Shown here in pieces: positions 24,253 to 36,900 of a stretch of 64,000 bases of DNA. The DNA comes from Verpa conica (taxonomy: Eukaryota; Ascomycota; Pezizomycetes; Pezizales; Morchellaceae). Below the pieces are notes generated by a model. The model had not been told where the DNA came from. It saw nothing but the letters and a program-made list of their open reading frames with translations, and did no database searches. Within the stretch, counting starts at the first letter, position 1. The number at the start of each line of letters is the position of its first letter. The DNA is taken from contig JAUFSD010000023.1 in assembly GCA_033030425.1 (NCBI GenBank), forward strand, positions 930,001 through 994,000, written 5' to 3'. Made by a program: the position numbers and the translations under genes.

Positions 24253-24490
24253 TACCGTATAAACTGGCGAGACTCATAATGGCGCTAAGACGTCCAAACA
24301 AAGTGTTGCTAGATGCTCTTACTGTGAATGGGTTTGCAGCACTGTCTTTGCCACTCGCTACACCAAGGAAAAGAATTCACTCGCCTTTCTTTGCTAACTC
24401 GGGGGTAGGGACTGCTTTTTCTAGACAAGTAGCTACGCCACTTATTTCAACCTCTTAGTGTCATTATGAGTCTCACCAGTTTATACGGTA
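24253..24490 (+). mobile_element. MITE-like element, copy 2
   Basis: A 238-bp element of the same family as the one at 17983-18222. Its terminal inverted repeats start TACCGTATAAACTGG and run for about 29 bp with one mismatch. Outer TA dinucleotides again fit a TA target. The interior aligns with copy 1 in the same orientation at roughly three quarters identity by eye. It has no coding capacity, so mobilisation would need a transposase elsewhere. Confidence 0.85.
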
Positions 24491-25319
24491 GAGCGTCTAC
24501 TTTGAGCATATCTTTTGATGATTTACGTAAAGGTTTGTACCTGACTAGGCTGTATATCAATGTAGCTACATATATACAACTTTGTTCCCAGGCCTTTACC
24601 GTGACCCGTAGGTTAAGTTGAACTATGAAATGCTGTAAACGCCTAAGCTTATAAGGCACTACATTTACTTGTGACGGAATTAAATATTATTCACTGCCCT
24701 TTATAGTGTAATATAAACTGAGCTTAACATCTAAAAATATATAAGTACAATAAGTATATGTAGTTTCCGCCTTATGGCGCCGGTTACCACTCTGACATTT
24801 ATCAGATCGATGAGTGACAAGATCAAATGCTTTGTTTGGCCCTCTAGCTAGCCCCCGGTGAAGATCTTGGTTATAACTCCTCTGTGCTTCTGTCAATCCT
24901 CACCAAGGGAATCTATTCTGAGTCCTTTATGACATCACAGGGTCCATCACGCCACAGCCTAAATAGTAAATAGTGCTGCAGGACTGTTACACAAACCCAT
25001 ATAGTACAGTGCAGAGCCGCACGAAGCTTCGCCTCACCCGCCTCACCCTGTCACCTCACACCCACACCCACCTCACATATTCCACACCCTTATTCTCTCA
25101 CTATCCCTATACTCATCCCCACACCCCCCCTACCCCGGCAAGGCAGACCCCGCTGCCCAGTCACCCACCTTGTATCACCAGCCTTGTAGAGATGGTAACA
25201 CTACCACCAGTAGTAGGGTTGGCGTTAAATATCCCCCATCACTCTCCTCTTCACCAGTAACATCTTGTAAACCTTTTTTCCTTTTTTCCTTTTTTTAAAA
25301 AGAAAGAATTATCGTAAAC
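24491..25319. other. Spacer and promoter of the DUF1399 gene
   Basis: AT-rich up to about 24960, then a C-rich leader (25020-25190, CACACCC-type) that is probably promoter and 5' UTR of the next gene. A T/A-rich stretch lies just before the ATG at 25320. Confidence 0.5.
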
Positions 25320-27502
25320 ATGACTTCCTTTTTATCAACGATTCTAAAACACAACTCCTCACCAGCACCCTCGTTTATCCCCTCCACCTCCAAAAAGGAT
25401 GAGCCCGTAATCCCCGATCCAGCCGCGTTCACAATCTCCCCTCTAAAGTCTTCAGTCCTGGGTCCATTGGCCCCACCGAGTGTCTCACAATGTGCTGTGC
25501 ATCTAGAGTTACTGCAGGCTATCTCGAAGCTCAAGCATCGGGTGGTTAAGGAAGCGGCGTTTATTGAGATATTCGGCACGGTTGACGAGGAGCGTGAGAC
25601 GTGGTGGGGCGCGTTCGTTGAGGTCTCGGTAGGGCGTTTCGGGACCTGGTGGTGGGGTGTTGAGGAGGAGCTGCGGAGGAGGGAGGGTATGACGGGGAGT
25701 GTTAGGAATGGATTAGGTGGAGGTGGGGTTTCTGGGGGTGGCTGGGGTAGTAATGGGGAGTGCCAGCGAACACCGAGTCAGATGAAGTCTTCAAGCTTGA
25801 GGAATGGAATAGGTGCAGAGGCAAGGATGTCTCCGAGTCTGAGAAATGGAATAGGTACAGAGGCAAGGAGATCTCCGAGTCTGACTTGTGGACTGGGAGA
25901 GAGAAAGAGCTCGCAAAGTTTGAAAGGTGGGAGTGAGAAGCCTCCGAGTATAAGGAGTGGATTGGGAGATGGAGTGAAGGTTAGAGAATTACCAGAGGAT
26001 CTACTCCCACCACTTGGTAAGTTGTTTTATGCTCGCGATATTATATCTAGAGCTAACTCTACTTAGATGTGTTGATGGTTTGGCACGCCTACATGCTCAA
26101 TCCGCGGTGCTACAACGAAGATGCTCTCTATTTTAACCTCAACTTAATACTCAACACTGCTTTTCCGTGGTCCCACATCCACGCAGCGATAGATAATGAA
26201 TCGTTCACTTATACTCTCCCGGACTCTGCCGCACGCTTCTTCGAAAGACTAACCAATCAATCCCCACGACTCATGGACGAGCTCCTGTGGAAAGATGTTG
26301 CACCTAGAAAATCAATTAAATGCCCTTCATGTAATAAGATTGGACCCCCGGTTCGGATCTGTGACTCGGAGAAGAAGGGTGGTGGGTGGATGGACGCAGA
26401 CTTTAGGACCGATTGTGGTGGATGTGGAGTAGTGATTGACAAGAAAGGGTTATATACGGAAAAGTTTAGGTTAGAGATAGAGGAGTTCTTGAAGGCTGGG
26501 CCTCAGGGAAGAATGAGGTTTGTTTTCTCTATATTTCTATCACTTATTGACCGAGCGCTAACTCAGTGAGAATGATGTAGGATGACATTACTTGATAGAC
26601 AAGGACACGCCTACACAGAAGACCCCAACAGCTCAACATGGGAGTCTGCAAACTTTGTTAACGACCTGTTCCGCAAGACATTCCCTAAGGCACCATCTGC
26701 AGACGAAGATTTTGAAACCCTTGAAAAGAGACTGTACGCGGACATTGACATGGAATCTGAAAAGCCCTCGAACCTCAGCGCTCTAAAAGCTTGCCTCGAC
26801 GCCTTTAAAGCCACCCCTCGTAAATTCTCTCTCAACCTCAACGGGGCTGTGATCCGACAAGGTTCATTCGTCGAGAAAATGAACGTGGAACTTTGGATCC
26901 GCTCCCCGGGCCTCGTTGGCCGTTTACCCCTTGAATCACTCTCGACAGTTCGTGCTAAACTCGGAGGAAAACGCTCCTGCGTTCTTGTCAATAACGACTC
27001 TGGCTTTCTAAAGCGTGCAGTTGAACGCTACGAGGGATTCTTTGCTCTTTTCAAAGCACACCCTGGGAATATCTTGGTGCCTACACTTGATGTAGACCTT
27101 GTTTGGCATTCAGCGATGCTTACGCCTATATACTACCGTGTCTGGTGCCGTAATGAAGCGGGACGTTTTATTGACCACGACGATAAGATAGGGACGGGGA
27201 CGCTGGGCAATGCGTTCGAGTTTACGAATGGGGTCTATGTGGAGGCATTCGGGAAGCCGTATAGCAAATGCTGTTGTTGGTTTTGTGAAGCTGCTATTAA
27301 CGAAGGGTTAGACCCCGATGATGGGAAGGGTGGGAAGGGGCTGTGGGGGAAGGTGTTGAAGAGGAAGCCACATAGAAGTGGGAAGAAGGAGAGAGCGGTG
27401 AGGGTTAGGGTAGAATTTTATAGGGAGGTTGAGAAGCGGCGGAGGTCAGGGCTGGGTGGATTGGCATGGAATGGGTTGTTTGAAGCTTTGAAGAGATGTT
27501 AA
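25320..27502 (+). CDS. Glycine-rich-domain-containing protein (GRDP/DUF1399 family)
   Basis: Fungal member of the GRDP/DUF1399 family; its molecular role is not established. Exons are 25320-26016, 26067-26517 and 26581-27502 (introns of 50 and 63 nt), giving 689 aa. The family hallmarks are two Val-Trp-His blocks: DVLMVWHAYMLNPRCYNED, formed across intron 1, and DVDLVWHSAMLTPIYYRVWC near residue 575. Between them lies a possible zinc site, with CPSC and then TDCGGCG about 40 residues later, and CCCWFC lies toward the C-terminus. An insert at about 120-225 carries five repeats of the form S-x-R-x-G-x-G, encoded partly by a 42-nt DNA repeat. The three exons would look like separate genes if unspliced, but frames and splice sites join them cleanly. 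Confidence 0.88.
25791..25890 (+). repeat. 42-nt coding minisatellite in the DUF1399 gene
   Basis: Two and a half near-identical 42-nt units encode SLRNGIGAEARMSP and SLRNGIGTEARRSP, followed by a diverged third unit. Related SVRNGLG and SIRSGLG motifs occur before and after, so the insert probably grew by unit duplication. Confidence 0.8.
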
Positions 27503-28014
27503 TAAAGTAGTTTACTTTTCTTGTTTCTCTGTTCTTTTTCTTCTTTTATGTGGGGGGGGGTGCTTTGTTTTTAAGATGGAGTTGAAAGGGATTTATGTCT
27601 ATTTAAAGATCTTTTGTGGGGGATTATTGTACATATTTTTTTGTGCCATTTAATCTAGAAATATACGTTTTGTGGGTACAAGTGGAGTAATTTATATTCC
27701 TATTTTCAGCGTGGAACCGAATCTGTGAGATTTTATATTATATATTCTCGTGCCCGGCTGACCCCTCTGAGCTCAGACAGATTAATCCAACGCCAAGCGA
27801 CCCTCGTATACGCCGCGTATCTCGCACAACGTCTGTCACACGTTACACCGCAAAAGGGCTGCCTGGCTAGTTGATTCATCAAGTATCACCAGCCCCCAAC
27901 GCCCAACACTTCTAAAAGCTACATAACCACCTAACCCCTCCCATTAGAAGTAGATAGATTAAGAAATTCTATACATTCATCTCTCATCTCTCATCTCTCA
28001 TCTCAATCATCACA
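27503..28014. other. Intergenic region before the FAD monooxygenase
   Basis: T-rich 3' flank of the DUF1399 gene, then a C-rich promoter. The leader ends in a TCATCTC tandem run (27977-28004) that stops ten bases before the ATG. Confidence 0.55.
27977..28004. repeat. TCATCTC heptamer repeat in a 5' leader
   Basis: Four tandem copies of the TCATCTC heptamer lie immediately upstream of the start codon at 28015, so they would fall in the 5' UTR. Confidence 0.85.
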
Positions 28015-29498
28015 ATGACTACTCATGCTCCCCAAGAAAAATACACCCTCCTCATAGTCGGTAGTGGCATAGCCGGTCCAGCACTCGCCCTCACAGTTCT
28101 CTCCCACCCTATTCTCTCCTCTCTCTACACCCCCATCATCTTCGACCGCCTCCCATCTACCCATGCCTACTTCGCTGGTGCTGCCGTAGTCATATCATCT
28201 AATGCTCTCTACCCCCTCATCCAGCTAGGGCTCAAAGATGCAGTCTTCCAAAACTCAGAGGAAGCCTTATCCACAACAATGTGGCGAAGCACAATACCGA
28301 CTGACACCACTACAGAAGTCCGGGCAGGGAAGTATTTAAATAGATTAAAAAACCCAAATTGGACTCAAGATCTTGGGACTGGACTGAGAACTATTGAGAG
28401 AGGTGTACTCATGAAGATTCTTGTCGACCAGGTCAATAAGCTAGGCGGTGAAGTAGTATGGGATGCAAAAGTGGTGGGATACGAACAGACTCCTGTTGGT
28501 GTAGAGGTGATACTGGAAGATGGGGCTAGAAGAATGGGACATATGGTCATCGGTGCTGATGGAGGCTGGTCTACTATTCGGAAACAACTGATGGGGAAGG
28601 ACGTGAACTGGAAACCTGAATTTGCGGGCGCTTCTGGATTGTATGGTATCTCACGACGGCCTGTTGGCCCCGATGAGGAGATATTAGGGCACGGGCATGC
28701 AGTCTTACTTGATAACGGGGGTATTTCGACGTGGGCACTTCCAGGGGGGCGGCAGTTCTGGTGCGTGAGTTTGCCTGAGACATCGCAACCTATGGAGAAA
28801 TCGATTACCTTGACAGATGGGCAATATGGAAATGTTACTACGGGAGGTTACTCATTCGAATCTACGGAGGAGATTCTGAAGCGGTTCGAGAAGGCGTGGT
28901 ACCCAGTTGTCGGTAACTGTGGTGCTTTTTTCAGGGACAGTGAGAAGATTGTAAGAGCATCGCTATGGCAGAGGGTATATGAGGCATCAGAAATATCAAA
29001 TGCAGAAAGTACGGAAGGTGGCAATGTTGTGGTTATTGGGGACGCGGGAAGGATTATGGTCCCGACTAGTGGACAAGGTATGCTTCTCTTTCCAAATTCT
29101 CTAATGCATTTACTAAGACACGATCTTCTCTAGGTGCCTGCATGTCCATCGAAGACGCAACGGTTCTCGCCAATGCCCTTCTCAATAACCCGCCTACCTT
29201 CGCTAGTGAAACCCAAAAGCCCTCTTTCTCAACGGCCTTCAACGAGTACGCTACCCTCCGCACCCCTCGTTCTAAAGCAATAGCTAAACAAGCATATTGG
29301 ACCGGTGTTGTATTCATGGCAGAAAGGTGGTGGTGGAGATGGATTCGGGACTTCTTTGTCGGGTGGATACCGATGGGTAATAGTCCGAAGGAGAAAGCGG
29401 AGAAGGGAGAGCCGATTAAAGATCTGAATGAATGGTTGTATGGTGTGAGGTTAGACGTGAAGATGAGGGAAGAGAAGCATGAGACTACCGCCCCCTAG
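28015..29498 (+). CDS. FAD-dependent monooxygenase (aromatic hydroxylase type)
   Basis: Predicted flavoprotein hydroxylase of the PHBH/salicylate-hydroxylase fold, using NAD(P)H and O2 on an unknown substrate. Exons are 28015-29077 and 29134-29498 (intron 56 nt), giving 475 aa. The dinucleotide-binding motif VGSGIAGPAL lies near residue 14. The second FAD/NAD(P)H motif GADGGWSTIRKQ is near 182. The third block VVVIGDAGRIMVPTSGQGACMS is completed across the intron. The C-terminus has a Trp-rich patch (RWWWRWIRDFF) that might contact a membrane. No biosynthetic partners such as a PKS, NRPS or P450 lie beside it, so a secondary-metabolite role is not supported by context. Confidence 0.88.
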
Positions 29499-31136
29499 AT
29501 TAAATAATGGGGGGTAGTGTTTGTATGTGTAATGATTGAGTCTGAAAGCCGGAGTTTGCTTCATGAAATTTATGAAATTAATGAATTAAAAAAGGGCTCT
29601 GAGAATACTTCTGGATATTAAATCGAGTGAGAACTTATGACCTTTATCGATGATAATAGCCTTTCTCCAAGAGTGGTTGGTGGATTGTAAGGTATATGTA
29701 GTTAAACTAGCAGGGAGCTGTAGGTAGTAAGCTGGGTTAGTGTGCGCCCTGCACAGGGATAGCTGTCTAAGCTTATTTTAGTTTGGTACATCCCTTTCCT
29801 CATAGCACCCGTAGTAAAATATCTGTAGAGTTTGAGATTCTGGGATAAAAATATATTCTCTATTGGTCCAAGGCCTTTGGCGGCTTTTAACGACTGGTTA
29901 GGTCTTGAAGTATCGTTCGAAATACTCAAAGGAAGCTAGCTGTAGAATCAAGTCATTGATTGCTTCCCTTTTGGATAGAAGAACCCTTTAAACATTTTAG
30001 TTTTTATATATGATACCTTGAATATCTCTAGACTATGCAAGCGCTGGCCCCTATGGCAATCTCTTGCTAGCTATGGAGACCCCTTACTAGCTAGTGCGTT
30101 GATTTTATGTAGGAAGTTGACAGATCCTAATTTATTAATCTTCCCTATAGATTTGATTTACTCTCCGGGGTTGTCTTAAGATTAGAGGGACTAGAGTCCA
30201 TAAGCACTCGGGGTCAAGGAAAAGGGGGTTAGTATAGGTCGCTATAAACTTTTATGTAACTGTTGTATGTACTTTCGGATAATAACTGAGATAGACTTCC
30301 CCATTGGATTACGTTGATGGAAGGATGCATCAAGAAACGTTATAATCTATGCCGGTTCGCTATATAAGTGGGACCAGCTTAATTCATCAATGAGAACTCG
30401 ATCTGCGATTACTTTGGTATTAACCTCTTCTATGGGGAGTTTTGCTGGAACAATGATTTCTTAATACCGGTCTTACTGGATTAAGACAGCCTTAGTAGTG
30501 TTCTGATTTTTCTACACCCGTGTCTAGTTATCTGAGGAATGTTATGTTTTTCTGTCATCTTTCACCCGGTAAACACGCCACTTCAAGCCTTTCTATTTAG
30601 TAACCACTCCATGGGCCGCGCAAAATCCATCTCCCCACTCTAAACCACGTCAAGCACATCTAATCCTACTACTCTATCCAAACACTCGTTTCGGCAGCTC
30701 GGTTTTTCTTAGGATATCTCGTGTAACTGCATTTCCCGTGGGGTCAGTTACTAAACTACCCCCCCCCCTGCGAACTCAGGAGATTTTTCATAGAACCTCA
30801 CTCGATATCTGCAGCTGACTTTAAGTTTCGGATATCCGAGGGTTTGCACATCCGGGATAACTGTCATGTAACTGCATATCTAAGATGGCAAGGTGGCATA
30901 GAAGAACACCGAGCCACACACCACTGATGGCAATTCGCGCTGTGCTACGGGAGTCTGGTGACAGAAATATCACCAGACTTACTCGTAGTACGTTACCCTA
31001 GCCCACATAACTCATCAGATATAAAAAAATAATACGAGAATGCATCCATTTATATCGACTGGCAGATCACCCTGGGATTAGCCACGGACTTGGCGCCAAG
31101 TACGCACATTGCATACATGTTTTTCCTTTCTAATGG
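29499..31136. other. AT-rich intergenic region
   Basis: No gene is recognised. A hairpin with a perfect 10-bp stem (AGTCTGGTGA, 8-nt loop) lies at about 30951-30978, with partial pairing continuing outward for another 10 nt. A short C run is at about 30760. Confidence 0.6.
30951..30978. repeat. Hairpin-forming inverted repeat
   Basis: AGTCTGGTGA pairs perfectly with TCACCAGACT across an 8-nt loop. The outer flanks (CGTGCTACGG and CTCGTAGTACG) also pair imperfectly, which suggests a small palindromic element. Confidence 0.7.
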
Positions 31137-31467
31137 GCGTGACACCCGTCGGCTGTGACCAAGTTACGTACGGTCTACTCGTAGTCTTCAAGCGTTTCCG
31201 GAATACGGTAACTGGGAGCGCCATGTCTTTTCTATGAGGTCACTTTTGCAAGCCTGTGCTGTTGGCCAACTCAGGTACCTATTCCTCGGCAGCACAAAGT
31301 TCAGTGAATGGCTAGCCTTAAATTCGAGGCAAAACACCCATGAGGTGCATTACACCTTGAAGATACAATGTGACAGTAGGCAAGACATGGCGCTCCCTGT
31401 TACCGTACTCCGGAAACGCTTGAAGACTACGAGTACGCATTACCGCGGCGTCGCCGTTGGGTCACGC
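31137..31467. mobile_element. Inverted-repeat element (331 bp)
   Basis: Two arms of about 85-90 bp in inverted orientation (31137-31226 and 31384-31467) flank about 157 bp. The ends are GCGTGAC and GTCACGC. The inner 50 or so bases of each arm (for example GTAGTCTTCAAGCGTTTCCG) are nearly identical, while the outer parts have diverged. No clear target duplication is seen and there is no coding capacity. It is most likely a foldback/MITE-type non-autonomous element. Confidence 0.75.
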
Positions 31468-32075
31468 AGCTGATCGTAGTCTAAGCTTCTGTTGTCTACG
31501 TAACCATGCTGGAATGAGTGCCTTATACAATCCCCGCATTGAAGCCAGAGTGGGGTACCCCCACTGATACGGTTTACCATAGGCTAGGGGAATGTTTTGG
31601 TTACTGCTATGGCCAACACCATTAATAGCGCGGAGGTCTACGTCACGACTATTTTTAATATAGAATCGACATGTCATCTTATGAAGTGTAGATAGAGGCA
31701 TTTTGTCTATTAGGATCCCTTTTTTGGTCTTCCCCTCGAGACATCACTTCTAGATAAAACGTCTCAATGACATATATCCATCCCAACATATCAAAAACAT
31801 AAACATTCAAACCTGCCTGCCCTATACCAACATCCAAGCACCCCATAATATAGACAAGTAGACATAGAACTAAGAAAAGCAATTATATAGAAAAAGAAAC
31901 AAAGCCCGGCAAAAGCGCTTCGGGGTCTTCTATGTCCTGAGACAAGAAAATATAGCAAAGGAGATATATAAAAAAAAACGGGCACACGCCACGTTGTTTA
32001 ACAGAAGATCTTATAACTAAAGAAGGAGTTAGTAAATATATTTATAGAATAAAATTGGAGAGGAGTTTCAAAAAC
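31468..32075. other. 3' flank of the permease gene
   Basis: AT-rich. The part nearest 32075 is probably permease 3' UTR. No supported gene. Confidence 0.5.
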
Positions 32076-33923
32076 TTACACTTTCTTCCACGCAGGCCAG
32101 GCTGCTCTTTCAGCACGCTCCTCAGCCAACAAAGTGTCGAGATCCATCTCACGACGTCCGGTGACAAGGTCCATATTATGTGACCTGATGAAAGGAGTCC
32201 TGTAAATGATCTTATACGGGAGGTAGAATGCCAACACAACAGGTACAGTAAGGTAAATCGAGAAGAAATATTCCGCATCTGGCTCCCCACCAATGGGCCA
32301 AACCGCAACCCAGAACTGGGCAACAAGAACCAAACAGTTGAGAATGAACCCGAGCCATGAGCCAATAACACCGGGCTGCGACTGGTATGCAAGTTCGTCG
32401 ATAGAGTGACCTTGCTTGGCCCATCCACGGCGGAAACGAATGTGGGCAAGACAGACTGAACCCCATGTGAAGATCGATGACAAACCAGAAATTGCCAACA
32501 TCCATCCGAATGCCTCACCCTGTTTCGGGGAAGCTGCAAGGTATCCTAGAAGACCGAGGAGGGCAGAGATGGCGATACCGACCATGGGACGACCGCGACG
32601 ATCGATGTACCCTAGGATACGGGGAGCTTGGCCCTGCTCGGCGAGAGCGGCGAGAGTACGAGAAGAACCGTAGACGGAAGAGTTGCCGACAGACAACACG
32701 GCAATCATGATAACGACGTTCATGATGCTGGGAAGCGCAGCAATACCAGCATTCTCAATGGCGATAACGAAAGGAGATGCGGAAGCATCAGCGCTGGATG
32801 AACCACTGAGAAGACGGTCCTCGTTATAGGGAACCAACAATCCAACCAAGGTGAGGGAGACGATGTAGAAGAGAGTGATACGCCAGAAAACCTGTTTGAC
32901 GGCAGTGGGAAGCGATTTTCGCGGATTCGCGGTTTCAGCGGCAGCAAGACCGACCAGCTCTGTACCGGCAAAGGCGAAGGCAGCGGTGACGAACACACTA
33001 CAGAGTCCCTTAAAGCCAGCGTTGAAAGCACCGGGATTGCTCCAATATCTACCTCCGATGTATTCACCATTGGGTCCACCACCGACATTTAGAATTATGC
33101 CGAGGATGCTACATAAATGTTAGTACACTGAGACCACGGTTTCTGATGAGAAGCAGGGAATTGAATGTCTTACATGAAACCGATAACTGCAACAACCTTG
33201 ATGATCGAAAAGACGAACTCAGCTTCACCGTAGCCCTTGACACCGAATAAATTGATTATGACAATCAAGACCCAGAAAATAGTGACCCAGACAGCTTTGT
33301 TGACAGGTGAATGCCAGTAGTCTATTGTTATTGATGCGGCGACGATTTCAAGAGGGAGCACGATAAGCCATTGTAACGCGTAACTATGTTTAACTGTCAG
33401 CTTCTCCCATTTACAATGCGCGTAATTCATCATTCCAAAAAAAAAGGTAGACCTACTTCCAGCCCATAGCGAAGCCCCACGCGGGATCCAAAAATCTTGT
33501 AGAGTATGCCGAGAACGAACCAGCGATCGGGAACAAGACTGCCAATTCACCAAGAGCGTGAACGACACAATACAACATAGCACCGATGAGGCCAAATGCG
33601 ATAAGCAGTGATGCAGGGCCTCCAGTAGCCAAAGCTTTACCAGAACCAACGAAAAGACCGGTACCGATGGAACCACCGATTGCAATCATCTGCAGATGCC
33701 GTCCCTTCAGCTTCCTCGACAAGGGCGACTCGGCGACATTGATAGCTGCCTGCTCGATATCATAGCCCCCGTTGCCTGCTGCGGCTCGCCTTTTCTCGCT
33801 CGCAGCAGCATGTATAGGATGAGGTTTGAAGCCGTTAATGAAACCAGAAACAAAACCCTCGTTTGAAGAGGAGACTGTCTCCGTTGCGTAAGGCGGAGAA
33901 ATATCTTTCTCGACTCCCGTCAT
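32076..33923 (-). CDS. Amino-acid permease (YAT/APC family)
   Basis: Plasma-membrane proton-coupled amino-acid transporter of the fungal YAT family (Gap1/Dip5/Inda1-like). Exons are 33923-33457, 33383-33174 and 33108-32076 (introns of 73 and 65 nt), giving 569 aa. The cytosolic N-tail ends at LSRKLKGRHLQMIAIGG. The first transmembrane helix carries the family motif GGSIGTGLFVGSG. Intron 1 splits GWN-YALQWLIVLPLEIVAAS, a signature seen intact only after splicing. Downstream come FAGTELVGLAAAE, SVGNSSVYGSSRTLAALAEQGQAP and about twelve hydrophobic helices in all. The short C-tail ends AWPAWKKV. The specific substrate cannot be read from the sequence. Confidence 0.93.
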
Positions 33924-36900
33924 TTTGGTAGATTTCCGTTTCCTTTCTTTCCTGCTGGACCGCTTAGTTTTTTTAGAACTGCGAGTGAAGCTTGAACTAG
34001 ATTATCCCACGCAAGGGGAGAGGAGGAGGAGAGATTTTGTATGGATAAGAGATGAAGGACAGCGAGTGGAAAAAAAGAGGACCGCACAGCCAGACGGGAT
34101 AGAAACGGTATTTAAGTATACAGATAGGCAAACGGGGTATATTGATCATAGTAAGAGTATATAACTATCACTACCAGAAGCGGCTAGAGTCCAGTGTATT
34201 TGTTTCAGTATGAGCTAGTCCCTAGGAGAGGCAAGATGCGTCGGTGACGGTGGACAGTGGGTGGGGGGGGGAAGGCAGGCGCCTGGCCTGGTAAGGAAGG
34301 GCCCATCCCATCGGGGGCGAAACGGAGACTTCTCCATACCAAAATAACGCCTCCAATGAAGATGGTGTGCATGAACCATGTCGGTGTCGCCCTCCCCGCT
34401 CATTAATTACTCTCGCGGCTTCTGGCACTCATGCGGCCACATTTGACAAGAGAGCTGCATGCATTCGTCCACATCGAGTGAGCTGAAAGTACTCTAGACA
34501 TCTGTTAGACATGATTACATGTAGTGCTCATCAGTATCTTGAGAATAGCTAGAATTAACAGGCAAGGCACTACGACTGTAAGGGCAAGGCTAACAGTAAT
34601 TAATGATAAGAACACCTCCCGACCATAGCTTGCTTGACAGATAAGACAGCAATCATGCTCCGGTCATTCTCGCCGTGAGAAACCGGGGCGAAAGATACAT
34701 GGACCTAGAGTTCCAAGAGTCTTGGTTAATTATTTCTCGAAGATTGCTTCACTAATAAGGGATAAAGGCTAACGAATTGGAGACGGATTCTCATGAAGCT
34801 CCAGCCTGGTGTTTTTGTTTTGCCATCCTTTTCCCATTTGCCAGAATAAGGCTTGAATAGGAAGCTCCAAAAAAACGGACCGAAACCAAAACAGATCTGT
34901 TAGGCAAGTGTTCTGCGAGATCATCGGTTGTGAGTGCATTGGTGGGGCTATGGCCAAGGCCAGCCGGTGTCGCGTGCCTGGGCCAGCTCTGATTGGCTGT
35001 GGAGGCAGGTGGTAGATCTATTACTAGGAAACGCCACTTGAGGGAGGCAGGTAATGCAATAGCCCCGGAGGAACTGTTGTCGAACCATCACCACACTGGC
35101 CACAGCTGAGGTCTCAAGCAAATGAGGAAGTATTAATATTCTATTGGAGTCATTATTGACAACCCCCCCCAAACAAAGTCTGATTCAGAGTTCACATCAC
35201 GCTGTTGAGTAACAAAACGATATTTATGATTCATATACTCTATTCACACTCAACTGATGGGGACCCATAGTGTCCTGGGTGTGCTCCCAAGTGTAGAACA
35301 ACAACTACACTTCTCTAGCTTCATTGCGATTCCAGGTATGTTTCTAGTCCAACTCCCCTTACCTGACCTGCCAGATTTTAGAGGTCAATTCTCCCGTTAC
35401 CCCGCATATGTAGTTCTTATTCTCCTACTGGTAGAGATCTATCTTCCGCGAAGGTTCACAAGGAATGTGTGTCTAGTAACACTTCTCGAGGGACCTTCCG
35501 AATCCAAGATCATATGCGACCTCGGAATGGATTTAGTTGTGTGAGATATTAAGGTAGGCATGGGTTCAGCGCCCATAAATAATCAATTAAAACGAAGTCT
35601 GTGTATCATAAGGATCGATCGAGATAAAGCTTGCGTCCCTATTCGGCGCACCGCTACCCGTTAACTTACTAGATTCAGTGGACAGTGGACATTCGGAAGA
35701 ATTAGTTTCGTAAATAGCTTTGTATTATTGGCTGCCCTCCCTTTTTGTCTCGGCGCTGGGCATAAGTTTGAAACGCCGTCACATGAAGGTGAGAGGCCGG
35801 AGGGACTTTAAGTTTTGAGACTTTCTTTCCCCAGTTTTGTGCTCAGGCCCTGGGCGCCTGTCATTCAGGGGAAAAAGAAATAAGAAAAGAGACAGATTCC
35901 ATTACCCCATACCTCGGGCCATGAGGAACTTTTCCCCTTTCCTAGGAGCGGCGACAGCGAAGAAGAAAGAGTGGCTGGCTACATAGATTTCTGGGCAGCC
36001 CACATGCAGCATCATCAATATTGTCCGCCGCGGCGACTGTGTGAGTAGCACAGTGGTCCCAAACCCGCTTATCGGCGCTCGCCGTTGGAATTGGAGGTTT
36101 TTTTTTTCCTTTCCTTTCTTTCTCACCCTCAGAAGCCGTACCTAACCCGTGAGAAAGTCTTGGAAGTGAATTAAACTTCTCGTGCAGTGTAACCCGACCT
36201 ATTCGCTAAAATTAAAGATCACGAAGAGAGAAAAATACACGAAACACGATTTTCCCTCGACGGATTTCATTGCTCCTTTGAGGGAATCTATGGAGAAGCC
36301 GATAGAATCCGTCGTTATCCACGTTGACACCCTACGTTTCCACATAAGAGACAGAATATATTACGAGAGAATACTTTAAAAGAAGACTACATCCCCCACG
36401 CTTGGCTTCTTCTCATGGGTTGATTCGAACGGACTTCACCTAAGCAGCATCCTATTTACGATGAAGACCCGAATATTAGCTTCTCGGCATCTGGAAGAAT
36501 CGGGCTTGGTGAGCTTGGACCAACAGACAGCCAAGAAAACACATGATCGCGGAAAGAATAAGCTCACCGTTGACAAGAGGTATTACTCGGCGTCCTATAC
36601 ACGCTATGCGTCTATAAATCAAGTTATTGGTGTCAGCCCGCGTGAGACATATTCCCCTCATTTCTGCAGTTGTTCACTTGATATCTTAAGACCCTTTATC
36701 AGTATGCAATATATAACATTGGCGCCATGGCTCGGTGAAAGGTCTTGGAGGGTCGGGTGACACCGTTGTTGGGCCCTTATCTAGATGGAGGTTTTACTAT
36801 AGATCACAAAACACCCTCCTCCCTAAATGGAAAAACATCTAATAGCTATCGTGAGCTTTCAACATCGTGAGATTTGTTTACTACTGCAAGAGATAGATAG

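Noticed and set aside
28015..33923. FAD monooxygenase and permease as part of a secondary-metabolite cluster.
   Set aside because: No backbone synthase, P450, transcription factor or other tailoring enzyme in the window; the two genes are separated by 2.6 kb with a repeat element between them.
36415..36450. GATTCGAAC, T-loop-like sequence on either strand.
   Set aside because: The flanks do not form a T-stem or cloverleaf.
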